Assembly: GCA_964030475.1 (NCBI GenBank)
Contig: CAXIPT010000004.1
Coordinates: forward strand, 3,960,211-4,024,210
Source: Tethya wilhelma
Lineage: Eukaryota; Porifera; Demospongiae; Tethyida; Tethyidae
DNA length: 64,000 bases
Direction: 5' to 3'
Both the position numbers and the translations under genes were made by a program. The notes beneath the pieces are model-generated. The model did no database searches and was not told the origin of the DNA. It saw only the letters and a program-made list of their open reading frames with translations. Shown here in pieces: positions 43,333-54,800 of this stretch. Numbering within the stretch: position 1 is the stretch's first letter; each line of letters starts with the position of its first letter.

Positions 43333-46300
43333 ACAGTTAGTTTTTGTTTCAAATTGCCCGTATGTTTCATTCATATTATTTACAGAACAACAGTGCTCAG
43401 TTGGAGTTGAGAGTTGTTCAAAGACTAGGTGTATCTGTAGGACTGGTTACTCTGGTCCCAACTGCTGTGACTGTGCCACTGGCTACTTCAGAGACCCAAC
43501 CAACACTAGCATCTGTGCTGGTATATTCTCAACAATAATACGTACCATAAAGCCGTAAATATTGACATGGATTTTAGTTGACAGTTTTTATGGTCAAAGT
43601 CCATATGTTGTTCAAGATTCTGTTCTGGTCTAACTTTTTGACCGTCAATATTTTTGGTTATATAATTATGGTATAGTTCTTAATCATAGTTCAATACTGT
43701 GACTTGCTTGTCTCTGCCCTCCATTTGTTCAGCTCCCTGTTTTGAAGGTGTTGAGGGTACATGTAGTGATGATGAAGGGTGCACCTGTAGACCAGGCTAT
43801 GTAGGTGGAGGCTGCTGTGAGTGTGATTCCAACTACTACAGATCACGATGCTCCAATAACGGCTGCACTCTCATTGAACTACAAGGTATATTGATTGATC
43901 TGTGTTGCATCTAAGTTAATCTAACTCCTGTCATTGTTAGCTTGTATACTGCTGTGAGCTCCACAACCATGTCTAGACTGTAGAGTAGGTGTCATTATTG
44001 TCCTAAAGTCCATCTGGTTTGACAATTGACTGGAAGTGACATAATGAGATTCACGTGGTACTTTTCCTATGGGACAAAATAGCTAACTTTTGATGAGTAA
44101 AGTTTAGGAAGCTGAAAAAGCAATCAATAGAATGGGGAGAATAAATGCTTTCCAATGATGCTTAAAATTTTGAGTAATTTTTTTCTCTGGCATTCTCAAA
44201 CCAGATGGACTTTAGTCTCCTGTTGAAGGACTGTCAGCAAGAGGGTGAAAGTACATCCATATAGGGTACTTTTTCCACAGGGGAAACAAATTTCAAAGAT
44301 TGTCCTGCTCACCAGGGCCGTAATGCTAAATGGAAAAAATTGTACATGTAGTTTTTATTTCAAAAATTGTCTCCAAATCTGTGAAATCCTAAATTGCTTT
44401 CCTTGAAAAATGCCCATTACTGTATTATACTACTAGTGTTTTGAGTTTAGCTCCTGTCAATATCTCTCACCATGATTGTTAATTCTTCTCAGATGAAGAT
44501 GAAGCTGATCTCATTACCTGCTACACTGAAGACAGTTGTAGAGGAACCAACAGAAGAATGACACCTGAACTTTGCTGCGTTGAATTCAATGGTATCTCCT
44601 TCCAATCGGAAGGATCTGAGACATGCACTCTCTGTGTTGGTAGGGAAATTTCATAAATTATAGCTTTCTATTGCATGATCAAATGTTGTGGTATTAATTT
44701 TCCCCCCAGTTTATGGTTGGAGTGACACTTGTGGTCCATTCAGAGCTCCTGAGAGAGAGGAGAGCTACTCCTTTGAGCTAGGTTTCATCAAAGGAAGGAG
44801 TGAGTTTGATCAAAGCTTCAGGTGGCGGTTGGAACCACAGCTGATTGATGCTTGTAAGTGATTTGAACTCATTGAATCAAAAGGGGGGGGAGGTCGACTG
44901 ACAAACTATGCTCCTCTTTGTATGCTGTCTTTTAAGCTGTTTGAATCTATAATTCAAATTGACTTGAGTAAGCAGATTATGAATACATGCAGTGTTAAAG
45001 GTATTGTCGATAATGATAATGTGTTTTTGACCTTTTTTTTTTCCACAGCAAATTCTGATTTCACGATCAACACGCCAACAGTTAGTGTGTCTTCTAGTAG
45101 CAGTGCCTTCTCTGAGGCTAGAGTGACGTTCAGACTGGATGGAGTGGCTCAGGAGGGTGATGAATCCTTCAACATCAATCTTGCCTTTGATGACATCCCT
45201 CAGCCAAGAGGGGCTGGGTTCTTCTTTGTCAGATCAAAACAGTTCACGATTATTGATTCTGAATGTAAGTACACTAATCATCAGTACGGCCAGAAATGTG
45301 CATATGTTTGCATATGTACCTGTTCAGTTTACATAAGCACATTAAGTCTCAAACTTGACCAAAAACCTTACACCTTAAGTGCACTTATGTGATGATAAGC
45401 TACTACTTCAATAGTTGTAATAATAATTAGCTGGCCACAGCTCTTTAGTTTTGGCTAGCTTTGGTGTACACAATAAATGCTCTTTAATATAATTTTTTTC
45501 CCCAATTCTTTGGATATTAATGCAATAAAGCCTATTGACAAACAGCGTCACCTGTTGTTTAGTCTCTTGGGTAGATGTTTCTTGGCCAAAAAGTTGATTC
45601 ATTGTGCTTTTCATATTCTCTACAGCAACTTGTGCAACTGGAGTTACGTCATGCGATGCTAACGGTGATTGTACCTGTAGGAGAGGCTACCTTCCTCCCA
45701 GCTGCTGTGACTGTGCTGAAGGCTATATCAAAGATGAAGATGGAGTGTGTCGAGGTGAGCATTGGAACATTGAATGGTTGCTATGGGGAATGGGGTTGGT
45801 CACCATACTCTACAATGTGGCTACATACAGTGATATTCAGCTGAGATGGCACGTGCACGCTATATGTATTACTTTGACAAACTGTTGTGTCTGGAAGAAC
45901 ATGCTAGTCGTGTATTCACATCGTGTGGGTGATACCATTGCATGTTGGCCTTGAGATCTGGTTTGGAAGTCGACTAATGTCTACGAATAGTAGTGTATAC
46001 TGCTATTCTCTGCTCCAATGTGAGTGAGCTGTAGTAGTTCTGTGTAGTAAGAACGTTTTACCAGAATTTGAAAGACCTGAGTTGGAATCCCATCTAGATC
46101 TCAAGATTGTTTTGCAATAATTTTCCATGGCTACATTTCTTTCATTTCTGTAATTTTTTTGTTGCGTTTGTTCAACAGTTTTTTGTTGTTATTTTTTCAT
46201 GCATTCACCATTCAGTTCAATGTAGTGAAGCCCAAGACATTTACTTCCTTGTGGATGCCACTAATAGCAATGATTTGGATCCCTTCTGTCAAGAGATGTA

Positions 46301-47974
46301 TGCCCTCGAGCTTCTCTCTGCTGCCTTCAGACCAAGACGTGGTATTGACATCAGTGGAACTCGAGTGGGCTCATATTTTTACCCCAAGGATAATGTACCT
46401 GGGACTAACCTCACCTACTTCCAGCCCGGAAGTTTCACTTGTAGAAACACAGTGGAATATTTCCACCGTTTGATGCAAGCCTTCAGTTATGACTCAGCAG
46501 ATTTGGCAGATATCAGTCAAGACCTTCTTGAGCTTCAAAATGAGTTCCTTCGTGGTGATATCACGGTTCCAGAACTTTCGCTAAACTATCTAGCAAACCA
46601 GATCGAAGCTGATCGACAAAAGTTTGGCCAACTTCGCCGAATCGTCATAATCTTGACAGATGGCTTGGCCGACTCTTCAAATGCAGTCATACAAGCTGCC
46701 GTTAATAACTTGGTAGACAAAGCTGGTGATGGCTTGACATTGGTTGCAGCTGGGATTTCTTCAGAGTTTAATTCTCCCTCCGATTTCGTTAATTTTGAGA
46801 GTCAAGTGAAGCTTTTGGCAAATAGTATTGAAGGCAATTTCTATGTGACACCCAGAGGCATCAGTAACCCTGGAATCAACCTGGGAATAGAACTGGTTAA
46901 TATAATGGAGAGAAATGAAGCAATCTGTTCATCACAAGGTAAACTGCGTACAGTAGGTCTCTAACTTGCTAAGACAAGTTTCTATTGTGTACAAGTAGAA
47001 AATTTGATTTTATATGAAAGTTATGATGTTGTAATTCTCCGCAGCTGCTATCATTCGTGAGCTCCTCACTAACAGCACAGAGGGTCTCTACTACTGTGAC
47101 TGTAACGTGAATCTTCCCTTCCCTGGGCTTCCTGATACTGCCTGTGCTCGAAGTTGTCCTGCTGACATCTATAAGGATGGTGCTGGCCGAGATGACTGTA
47201 TGACACCACCCATTGAGGCATGCTGTGAGTTACCACACTACCAAGCAATGCACAATCTTCACCACTTCCTATCTACCGTAGATCTTTTATGAATTCGGCA
47301 CCTCTTATTATTTGGGACCCTTTACTGAATTGTTCAAATTTATCTCTAATTTCAGACTCAAACATATTTAATTTTTTTTTGGCGAATTTTAGGAGATCTA
47401 CAGTAATTATTATATATAATATTATAATGTTCTATGTATGGCCTACCTTGTATCTAATAAAACATACGTACCATGATCACTCTGGCCACTCTGGCTATGC
47501 TAGCTGTTCTTGTGTAGTGTTCATGATGGGTAGAACTTGACTACCAGAGCGTATTCCTCCCCCCATTTCCATCCCAACCCCACTCAAATCCATTTTGCCA
47601 ATACACCCATTGTTTTGTTTGGTAGTACTAATCCTGCTTGCATTATTTTTCTATGCATAATAATAATTATTATTAATAACTTTAAGACACTAATTAATTA
47701 ATGCACTCTATATCAAGCACATACCAATTCTGCATCAACCTTTAGCATGTACATTTTCTGTGTAAATACCTAGTTTACTGCATTCAATATTCGTTTTAAG
47801 TTGACTCTTGTTTTTTTTTTTCTTAAATCCCCCCTTGTAGCCATCCTATTGCCAACAGACGAGCCTAGTGCCAAACTTGAATCAAAAGACACCAACTTGA
47901 GTGATCTTGAGGACCGTATCATTGAGGCTGTAGAGAGTGCCCTCATAAAGGAGGGTATAGTGGTCCGAGACTGA
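35397..47974 (+). CDS. Secreted modular Calx-beta / EGF-like / VWA protein
   Basis: Predicted secreted matrix or adhesion protein. Exon 1 (35397-35493) encodes a signal peptide (MSVLHVLCLAAVLLA). A three-exon module (Cys-rich ~45 residues with CC and CxxCVG; a linker starting VFGW/VYGW; a Calx-beta domain) occurs three times: 35717-35888/36399-36539/36691-36915, 41137-41283/41547-41690/41857-42069, 44493-44639/44710-44853/45049-45264. Eight-cysteine EGF-like exons (C-x-G-x-C-x-C…GY.G..CC.C..GY) follow: 37156-37278, 38557-38682, 39094-39222, 39766-39906; 42295-42429, 42778-42906, 43161-43283, 43386-43520, 43733-43885; 45626-45754. A VWA exon (46216-46938) has a MIDAS-like DATNS and LTDG. Exons 47045-47224 and 47841-47974 (TGA) close the gene. 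All junctions whose phase I followed are phase 1. Calx-beta plus VWA recalls sponge aggregation factors, but no Wreath or VWD domain was seen, so it is a relative at most. Confidence 0.8.
36540..36578. repeat. GT microsatellite starting at a splice donor
   Basis: The intron after the exon ending ctccag (36539) begins directly with about 19 GT units, so the 5' splice site is itself the first repeat unit. Confidence 0.9.
37691..37776 (+). pseudogene. Decayed EGF-like exon
   Basis: After acceptor catcctccag the frame continues in phase 1 as PCEESTLDCTGGVC, the first three cysteines of an EGF unit like those around it. It then loses homology and reaches TAA (ending 37776) with no donor seen. The second half (GY.G..CC.C..GY) is absent. 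The exon is probably skipped in the mature transcript. Confidence 0.6.
38747..38823 (-). repeat. tRNA-like / tRNA-derived SINE fragment
   Basis: The minus strand has an A-box-like tagctcaatggtaagag and a B-box-like aggttcaaactctgg at tRNA spacing. Similar sequence with aatttgaaagacc before the B box occurs at 42110-42180 (-) and 46040-46100 (+). The three diverged copies in introns of one gene suggest a dispersed tRNA-derived repeat rather than functional tRNA genes. Confidence 0.5.
39231..39267. repeat. CA microsatellite near a splice donor
   Basis: (CA)n beginning about 9 bp after the donor of the EGF exon 39094-39222. Confidence 0.9.
42110..42180 (-). repeat. tRNA-like repeat fragment
   Basis: The minus strand contains gaatttgaaagaccggga followed by a B-box-like gggatttgaatcccagg with a self-complementary gggatt/aatccc stem. 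It resembles the fragments at 38747-38823 and 46040-46100. Intronic. Confidence 0.45.
43291..43330. repeat. TG microsatellite just inside an intron
   Basis: (TG)n starting about 10 bp after the donor gtaggt at 43284, in the short intron between two EGF exons. Confidence 0.9.
46040..46100 (+). repeat. tRNA-like repeat fragment
   Basis: Plus-strand agaatttgaaagacctgag followed by ttggaatccca, a weak B-box-like end matching the fragments at 38747-38823 and 42110-42180 in opposite orientation. It lies in the intron before the VWA exon. Confidence 0.35.
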
Positions 47975-49066
47975 CCTCAAGATAAGTGTTCTCCTGTAGA
48001 TCACATTCAAAGACAATCAGTAGCAATAGATATTTTTCTCTGTTACATAATGCTGTTACATTTGTATCTCTTGTAGACTGTATGCTATTCTTCCCTTATA
48101 GAAGCAACACAATCTGTATAATACTATTTGAGCTATTTTCCCCTTTATATATAGAAACAAAATATTGCATTTATTATACATTATAATATTCACTGTTGCG
48201 CTGCTGTTGCTTCATCGATACTATCATCACTGTATTCCTGAGGTGCAAATCAAAGAGAGATATACCTAGTGGGATTAAATATTATGAACTTGCATCTTTT
48301 CAATTGAAACCCAAGATATGACATAGATTGTGGTGTCAGTATTTTTGATTTTTGTTTAATGTTTTTATTGAACTTTGCAAGCCTACCATTTCGTTTGAGC
48401 CATTTATTGTCCCTTGTAAGGTCCCTAGGGGTTACTGTAATGAGTGCTGTTTACTGTATGTTGCTTGGGATATAATTATTGGTAGTCTAGGACATTACAT
48501 CATGCCCTTACTAGGAAGCACTCGGTGATATCAGATTGTAAGTACCATGATGTCCAAGCAAGGCATCCTATTCAGTTTGTTTACATGTTTCTCTACAGAC
48601 CACAACATACCTCATCGACTTAGGAAGCATCTGTTCCCCAGCACCACATCCTACACTACCTACATACTTGTGTGTTCACCCACACACCCAATGACAGACT
48701 GTTGTGGTTCATATGTCCCATTTGAGTCCAAGTTTTGGTTTGGCTCATTCTTTGATTGAATGCTTGGAAGTATAAGAGAATTGGGGATTTTGTTTGCAGT
48801 GTGTATGATTCAATAAGTACAAATCAATACTTTGTAGCTCAGTCAGTCAGGCTAGGTGAACACTCTCAAGTGTAGCGTAGTAAGCTTCATAGTACACCAA
48901 CTTACTGCAGAAAAGTGGTTCATTTGATGATCTCTCTGATAGCTAGCAGCTGGCTATACTAAGATCTACTCTGGAGTAGCATAGACAGAANTATGTCAGA
49001 CTATTGTTCTGTAATCTATATGTCCAGCCCTAGGCTGTTATTGTTCACAACAGTGTTACATACGAG
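47975..49066. other. 3' flank of the secreted-protein gene, no further gene seen
   Basis: Follows the stop at 47974. It should contain the 3' UTR, but no canonical AATAAA was found close by. A plus-strand open frame at 48547-48759 is unrecognised. The N at 48991 marks a probable contig join. Confidence 0.5.
48991..48991. other. Single N, probable contig join
   Basis: Left edge of a small ~1.5-kb contig (48992-50513) that carries two truncated copies of the beta-helix membrane protein gene. Confidence 0.75.
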
Positions 49067-49675
49067 TTATTTTAGAGTACAGTCTACAACAATACTGACA
49101 TTGTGATACACTTGATGCAATAAGAGACCAACCCCACTACTGTTGTATACTTCAACATTCTCCATTGATATATGTGATGAATTGGTAATTTTGATGCAAG
49201 TCATGTAATAACGGTCAAATACACTATTGTCCAGCCGGATGGAGATCTTTTCACCATATGCTGTGCAGCCATGTATTTTTAATCCCATGAGTCGTACTCC
49301 AGTAGCATTTTGTAGATTTATGTTGTATAAAGAATTGTTTGAGCACCATATTATTGCTGTACTTTGAAGATCTATGTCTGAATATCCAATGATTTCAAAA
49401 TTAATAATGTTTTCAATGGTGAGTGAACCATTCGCTGTGATGTTGTGCACTCCTGGTAATAGAACTAGTGTGCTGTTCGATGTGAAGTTGTGCGATGTAC
49501 TCAATTCTTGTAATGTTGAGCATTGCACTTCATATGAAGGGCAACCCACAGACTCGCTATCAAGTGGAGTTGTCGGAAGAGCATAGACAATGGTTGTAGT
49601 TTCAATTGCATTCACTAATTTCAAAGCTACTAGCAGAATGCCATTGAACAGCAAGACCCTTCTCAAGTCCCCCAT
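49067..49675 (-). pseudogene. N-terminal fragment of the beta-helix membrane protein family
   Basis: 202 codons starting MGDLRRVLLF, nearly identical over ~195 residues to the start of the intact gene at 52137-56069 (signal peptide, then SVGCPSYE, LLLPGVHNIT, MENVEVYNSS). Homology ends after HNVSIV; the frame reads VDCTLK and stops at 49067. The following ~75 bp to the N at 48991 is unrelated to the intact gene. Either a truncated gene or a chimeric contig edge. Confidence 0.6.
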
Positions 49676-50245
49676 GTTATTCTTTACTTCATGAAAAATG
49701 TATTTTCAGACTCTGATGTACTAATTAAAGTAGTTGAGGAAGGATAAATGATTTTAAAGTGTATTATTAATAATAATTTATTTATAGATGGGAATTTGCT
49801 TTGTACACAATTTTTTCAATATTATATATTCACTTTATTTGGGAAATTCAAACTTTACTTTTGCTTATAGCTAGATTATTGTTGGGAATTACAGCTTATC
49901 AATAACATAAGTAGTATGTAGTATGTTACATCTGCTTTTCAAAGTCTTTACCATGCATATGGTTGGCATAATATTATATACGATCAAAGTCAAAAGAGGT
50001 ATAAAGATGAAATATAATTAATTTGGGGGAAAAGAGAGTTAGTAAATCGAAAAATTGCTATTCCAAACAATGATTATGTCAACGCTGTGTGTATAGATTT
50101 AATCACACGAAAAACAATCAATTATTTTTAATCTAGTTTGCTCAAGTCAACTACATACTAAGCTTGTCAGTAGAGCATAACTGTTCTAAGACTTGTAACA
50201 CTGTAAGCCTTTGTGTGTATAATGAATGTTATCCTTTTTTGTATC

Positions 50246-50513
50246 CTAGCTAGTTATGTCCACCAGTAATGGTTCCTTTAGCTGTATGGATGAGTGTGAA
50301 ATGTTAGTACGTGTTTGAACTGGCGGAGTAAAATACTCTCTTAACACTTTATGAGTTGAAATATATTGTTTCGTCTTAGTCAGTAGTTTCTCTTTCAAGT
50401 GCCTTCCCCTTCTTGTCTCGATGATCCTCAAGTAGAGATGGTAGAAGGTGATTAAGACAAACTGGCAGAAGGCAATGCTCACTGAAATGGTGTTCATTCT
50501 CTGAGGGTTGTTG
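50246..50513 (-). pseudogene. C-terminal fragment of the beta-helix membrane protein family
   Basis: The last ~89 codons of another copy: NNPQRMNTISVSIAF, the final membrane segment (FVLITFYHLYL), the basic RRGRHLKEKL and the tail ending LLVDITS. The 5' part is cut by the N at 50514. The tail ends DITS like the copy at 56642-60589 and not DITRT like the copy at 52137. With the N-terminal fragment at 49067-49675 and a ~570-bp spacer, it repeats the layout of the junction near 56070-56641. Confidence 0.7.
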
Positions 50514-50514
50514 N
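50514..50514. other. Single N, probable contig join
   Basis: Separates a C-terminal fragment of a membrane protein gene (left) from sequence resembling intron 9 of the 35397-47974 gene (right). The two sides are unrelated. Confidence 0.75.
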
Positions 50515-50599
50515 CCGATCCATGTGCTTTAAAAAGCATTGCTAAAGAAATAAATATGAAGAAACAAATCTTACCTTAAACTGTAGATTTAAAAACATG

Positions 50600-51800
50600 C
50601 AGGCATGAGTCAATTTGTACACAAACATGTTTGCAATCTGGTTAGTTTCCTGGGTGTGTCATCATACCATGCATGGTCAAAGGTGGAGTAGGGTTCAAAT
50701 GAACAGTGCTCTGCCTTGTTTGGCATTCACCTTCCAGGAAACAACTGTTTATGTCATAAATAATGGAATTATGCTTATGATTGAGGTCATGGTTAAATGG
50801 GGTGGCTCATTATCATGATCACATTTGTTAGACATGTATGTTAAGAACACTAAGTTCTTTATGGTTAGTGCATCCATATAGTATTGTAGGAAAGCTTTTA
50901 CTAACTTTAAGCAAAGGATGTTAGACTAGTCTCATTCCCAGGCTCCCTCTCTCTCTGAAAGTACCAAAAGGAAATGCTATCAGTGTGCTTTTTGCAAAAA
51001 AAAAAATAAGCTAAAGGGGAGGGGGGGGGGCATGAATCAAGGCTAATGTTATAGACATTACAGTAACTTGTACATAATGAAACAGTATTTCCAAGAACAG
51101 CTAACATAGCATTAATTAGTGTATTGCAGTAGATGTGACCAGCACAGTAGTTACAGGAAAAGATATTGTTGCTCTAAACTGCTAACCATAATAAAGGTTA
51201 TATGGACTGTAGTGTACTGTATGCTGAGTCAGTTGTGCGACGTACTGATTCTGTTATCTAAAAATTGAACCAGCCATCTATTGCTCCATGGAATATGATG
51301 ATACACTGGCCAAGGTTTATTCGTGGATTACTGCTTAAAGACTGAGTACTTGGCTTTTTGTCACAATAACACCTAGTATGCTCATTTCTTCCTAACTAGG
51401 ATAGTTTTATAATGATGATCATGTAGATTAAAATTCAATCTGAATGATCAACGTGAATGATCACTGTCCATTTGATTACTGCAACAAAAATTTTGCTCTC
51501 AGAGCTTGTTGCAGCAACTTCTTGTTGCAAGTCCATGCGTGTGCCTTGTTACTAAGTTGCATCAGAGTCACCTGTAGATAGCCCTCTGATATTATTTAAA
51601 ATAGTATTTTCTGTTCTGTGCTCCATTCTTCATCCATACATGCATCCATTCAGAGGGCAGAGATGATCTTGTTGACTGTTATACTGACAGTACTTGTGGT
51701 GGTAGTAGGAGAAGGATGTCCAGAGAGCTCTGTTGTGTTAAGTCCAGAGGAGTCAGCTACGCTGAGGAGGGAGATGAGATCAGCTGTAGGATTTGTGTCG
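50600..51800. repeat. Segment duplicated from about 40490-41283
   Basis: Intronic sequence tgtttgcaatctggtt…tttcctgggtgtgtcatcat and the following Cys-rich module exon correspond to 40498-41283 of the first secreted-protein gene. The copy is diverged, with insertions, and shows that the second gene arose by segmental duplication that included introns. Confidence 0.7.
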
Positions 51801-54800
51801 GTAGGTGATATTAAAATTATGAGGTATAATAATATGTGTTTTCCCATAGAGTTTTGCAGAATGGCAACTAGAATTTCAAAAAGAATTAAATTAATTTGGG
51901 GAAAAAGAGAGTTAGTAAATTTTTAAAATGTTATGCAAAAGATAACATCAATGACATGTAGATAATCAAAAGAAAGGTAAACACAAACATTAATTTTGGT
52001 TTGGGAATATTCTACCTAGCAAATTAAGTCACACTAACAATTATTTCAACTGAAAACTTAGCTATTGGTGTCAACTTACATGCACTAGTTGTTGGTATCA
52101 AGTACAACTAATTCTTTGCGTGTGAATGATTCACAATTATGTCCTAGTTATATCCACCAGTAATGGTTCCTTTAGCTCTATGGATGAGTGTGAAATGTCT
52201 GTACGTGTTTGGACTGATGGGGCAAAATACTCTCTCATTACTTTATGAGTTGAAAGATATTGTTTCATCTTAGTCTGTAGTTTCTCTTTCAAGTGTCTTC
52301 CTCTTCTTGTCTCGATGATCCTCAAGTAGAGATGGTAGAAGGTGATTAAGACAAACTGGCAGAAGGCAATGCTCACTGAAATGGTGCTCATTCTCTGGGG
52401 GTTGTTGTAGAAGTGTGCTCCCATTGTCAAGAGTCCGAGGTTTAGCATAAACGATACATCAGCTCCATTTGCCAGTGTTGACTCATAGACTCCTCCTACC
52501 ATCACAAGATAGGAGAAGACACAGAGCGAGGTTGTTCCAATAGCCATCAAGTTCAGTGAAGTATCCCCAGATACATTTAAAGAGAACACGAGGTAAAGTG
52601 CCACCCGGACTAGCAGCAGTACTCCAAACCAGTAGCAGTGCTTCTCTTTGAAGGGACCTGTGTAGGCATCAAAGAGAGGCTTCAGTTTACCAACCCAACG
52701 TAGCAGTCTGTGATGGTTGAATTTCCTTAACCACTGGATAAAGAGTAGACTAACAGTGTAAGGTATTGATAGACAGAGAAGCACAGTGAGGCCAGCAATG
52801 AAAAGAGGGATATGCTTTCCTTTAAGGTAGTCCACATTTCCATCATAAAGCCACACCCTTCTCCTGTAGCCATTGGGATAGGTGAGAGTAGTAGATTGAA
52901 AGATTGTGATGATGGTTCGAATAAGCTTTGCATAAGAAAGCAGGAAGAGTGTTGCTAGTACTTGTACAACATTGGGGCCACACAGCCTGGTAACAAAGAC
53001 ATAGCGACGACTGAGTGCAACGAGGATGATCATGATGGTCCAGATGTAGAGAGGGAAGATGAACTGAAGCCAGGTTTTAACATAGGCATCAAGTCCATTG
53101 TAGAAGCACACTTCAATACCAAGGTCAAGGTTCAACCAGGCAATGAAGGTACTGAGAAATGATCCTGATTTGAAGAATATTGTATTGTTGGCTCGAATGA
53201 TGTTGGCATATAAAACCAAGCCATTTAACATTCCAGTAGAGACATTGAGATATAAAGCTAGCATTAGAGCTATAAGTAGGACACCCATAATTCCAGCAAT
53301 TGGGACCAAAACCAATGTCCAGACACCAAAACACTCTTTACATTTTGATGTACCCAGGACATTGCTGAAGTTGCTTTGACATTCTCCACAGAGTATTCCT
53401 GATCGGTTAAAGTCACGCTGATCATTGGGATATTCCAGATTAAGTGATATTTGTGTCAATATCTTTTTGCAGTAGTCAAAAGGACAGTAGTCACTGATTA
53501 TAACTCCAGTATCATTGTCTAAATTGTGGATAAATGTAGCATTGATCCATTTTTCACTTGGTTTGGTCACTTCAAGAGTTTCAATGTCACACACAAATAT
53601 ATTGTTGTATTTCGCCAATACCTGATGGCATGTGCATTTCTTTGAGTCGACATCAAAGGAAAATCCAAGAGGACAATTCTTGGATGTAATAGTAACACTG
53701 AGCTGTTGCATTAGTAATTGGACTTCCTCCATTATAATTGACTCTGTAATATCTGGTTCATCATAATCCTGACTCAGTTTGAGCATTGTATAAAATTGTT
53801 CTAAGTTAGGAGTAGATACTTTGTCTACAGTCAGCCTCATCAGAACCTTTTCAGTGGGATATAGAGAGTGAAAATTGTATCGCACTGTTGTACATTGTCG
53901 TGTTACAATTTGACTATGCTGCCCCTCTCCTAATTTGACTTCTGAATGGCTATGTTTTGTGATTAATTGTGTGTGTACTACATAAGGTACAGTTCCAAAA
54001 CTTTCTCCTACTGCGACAGCATTAAAGGATACTGTTTTCCCTGGATAGGTTTCTATTGCATGGTTAATTGTTGTACAGTTTGGCACATTTGGTGTGTCTT
54101 GGCTATCACATAAGCAAACTCGTACTGGGTTAGAAGCGACCACAGATAAATCATCTGGATTGTTAGCTTGATCGAAACTGAACTGATCTTGAAGAGCAGT
54201 GTACATATTCCATCCACCATAAATAGCACTACCAGCAATTTCAGCTACATTGTTGATAAAAGAAAATTTTGATTGGTCAGATCGTATATGAAAGGTCCGC
54301 ATGTATGAATAAAGGGGGCCTTCAGCTGGAGTAAAATAAGTTGAGTCATCAATGAATACTGCTCCACCTTTTTGTGATGCATAGTTGTTCTGAAAAACAA
54401 CTGATTCTGAATTACGATGACATTGCATAATGTGATGAATAGAAAAACGTAAATAATAATCCTCAAAGAATTGTCCAGAACAAACCTGTACTTGTGATTT
54501 AGAATAGAGAGACATTGCTCCACCATTGACACCAATGTTACCATCAAAAAGTAGAGTACTGTTGTTAAATAACCCAAGTTTTGAATTGTATAGCAGCAAA
54601 GCACTTGTTGTGGCAGTATTGTTCCTAAAGACTACACTACTGTTGAACAACACAACATAAGAGTTTTCAACTCCCAATATGCTGCCATCTTGTGCAACAT
54701 TACTTGAACATACATTATTTTCAAATATTGTCGTAGTCTTTTGACTAAATATTAGATAGCTGTTTGCCAAAAGTGATATGCCCACATTGTTACTTTTGAA

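Noticed and set aside
35397..47974. Calling the Calx-beta/VWA gene a sponge aggregation factor
   Set aside because: Aggregation factors as I know them carry Wreath and often VWD domains and no EGF blocks of this kind; only Calx-beta and VWA are shared.
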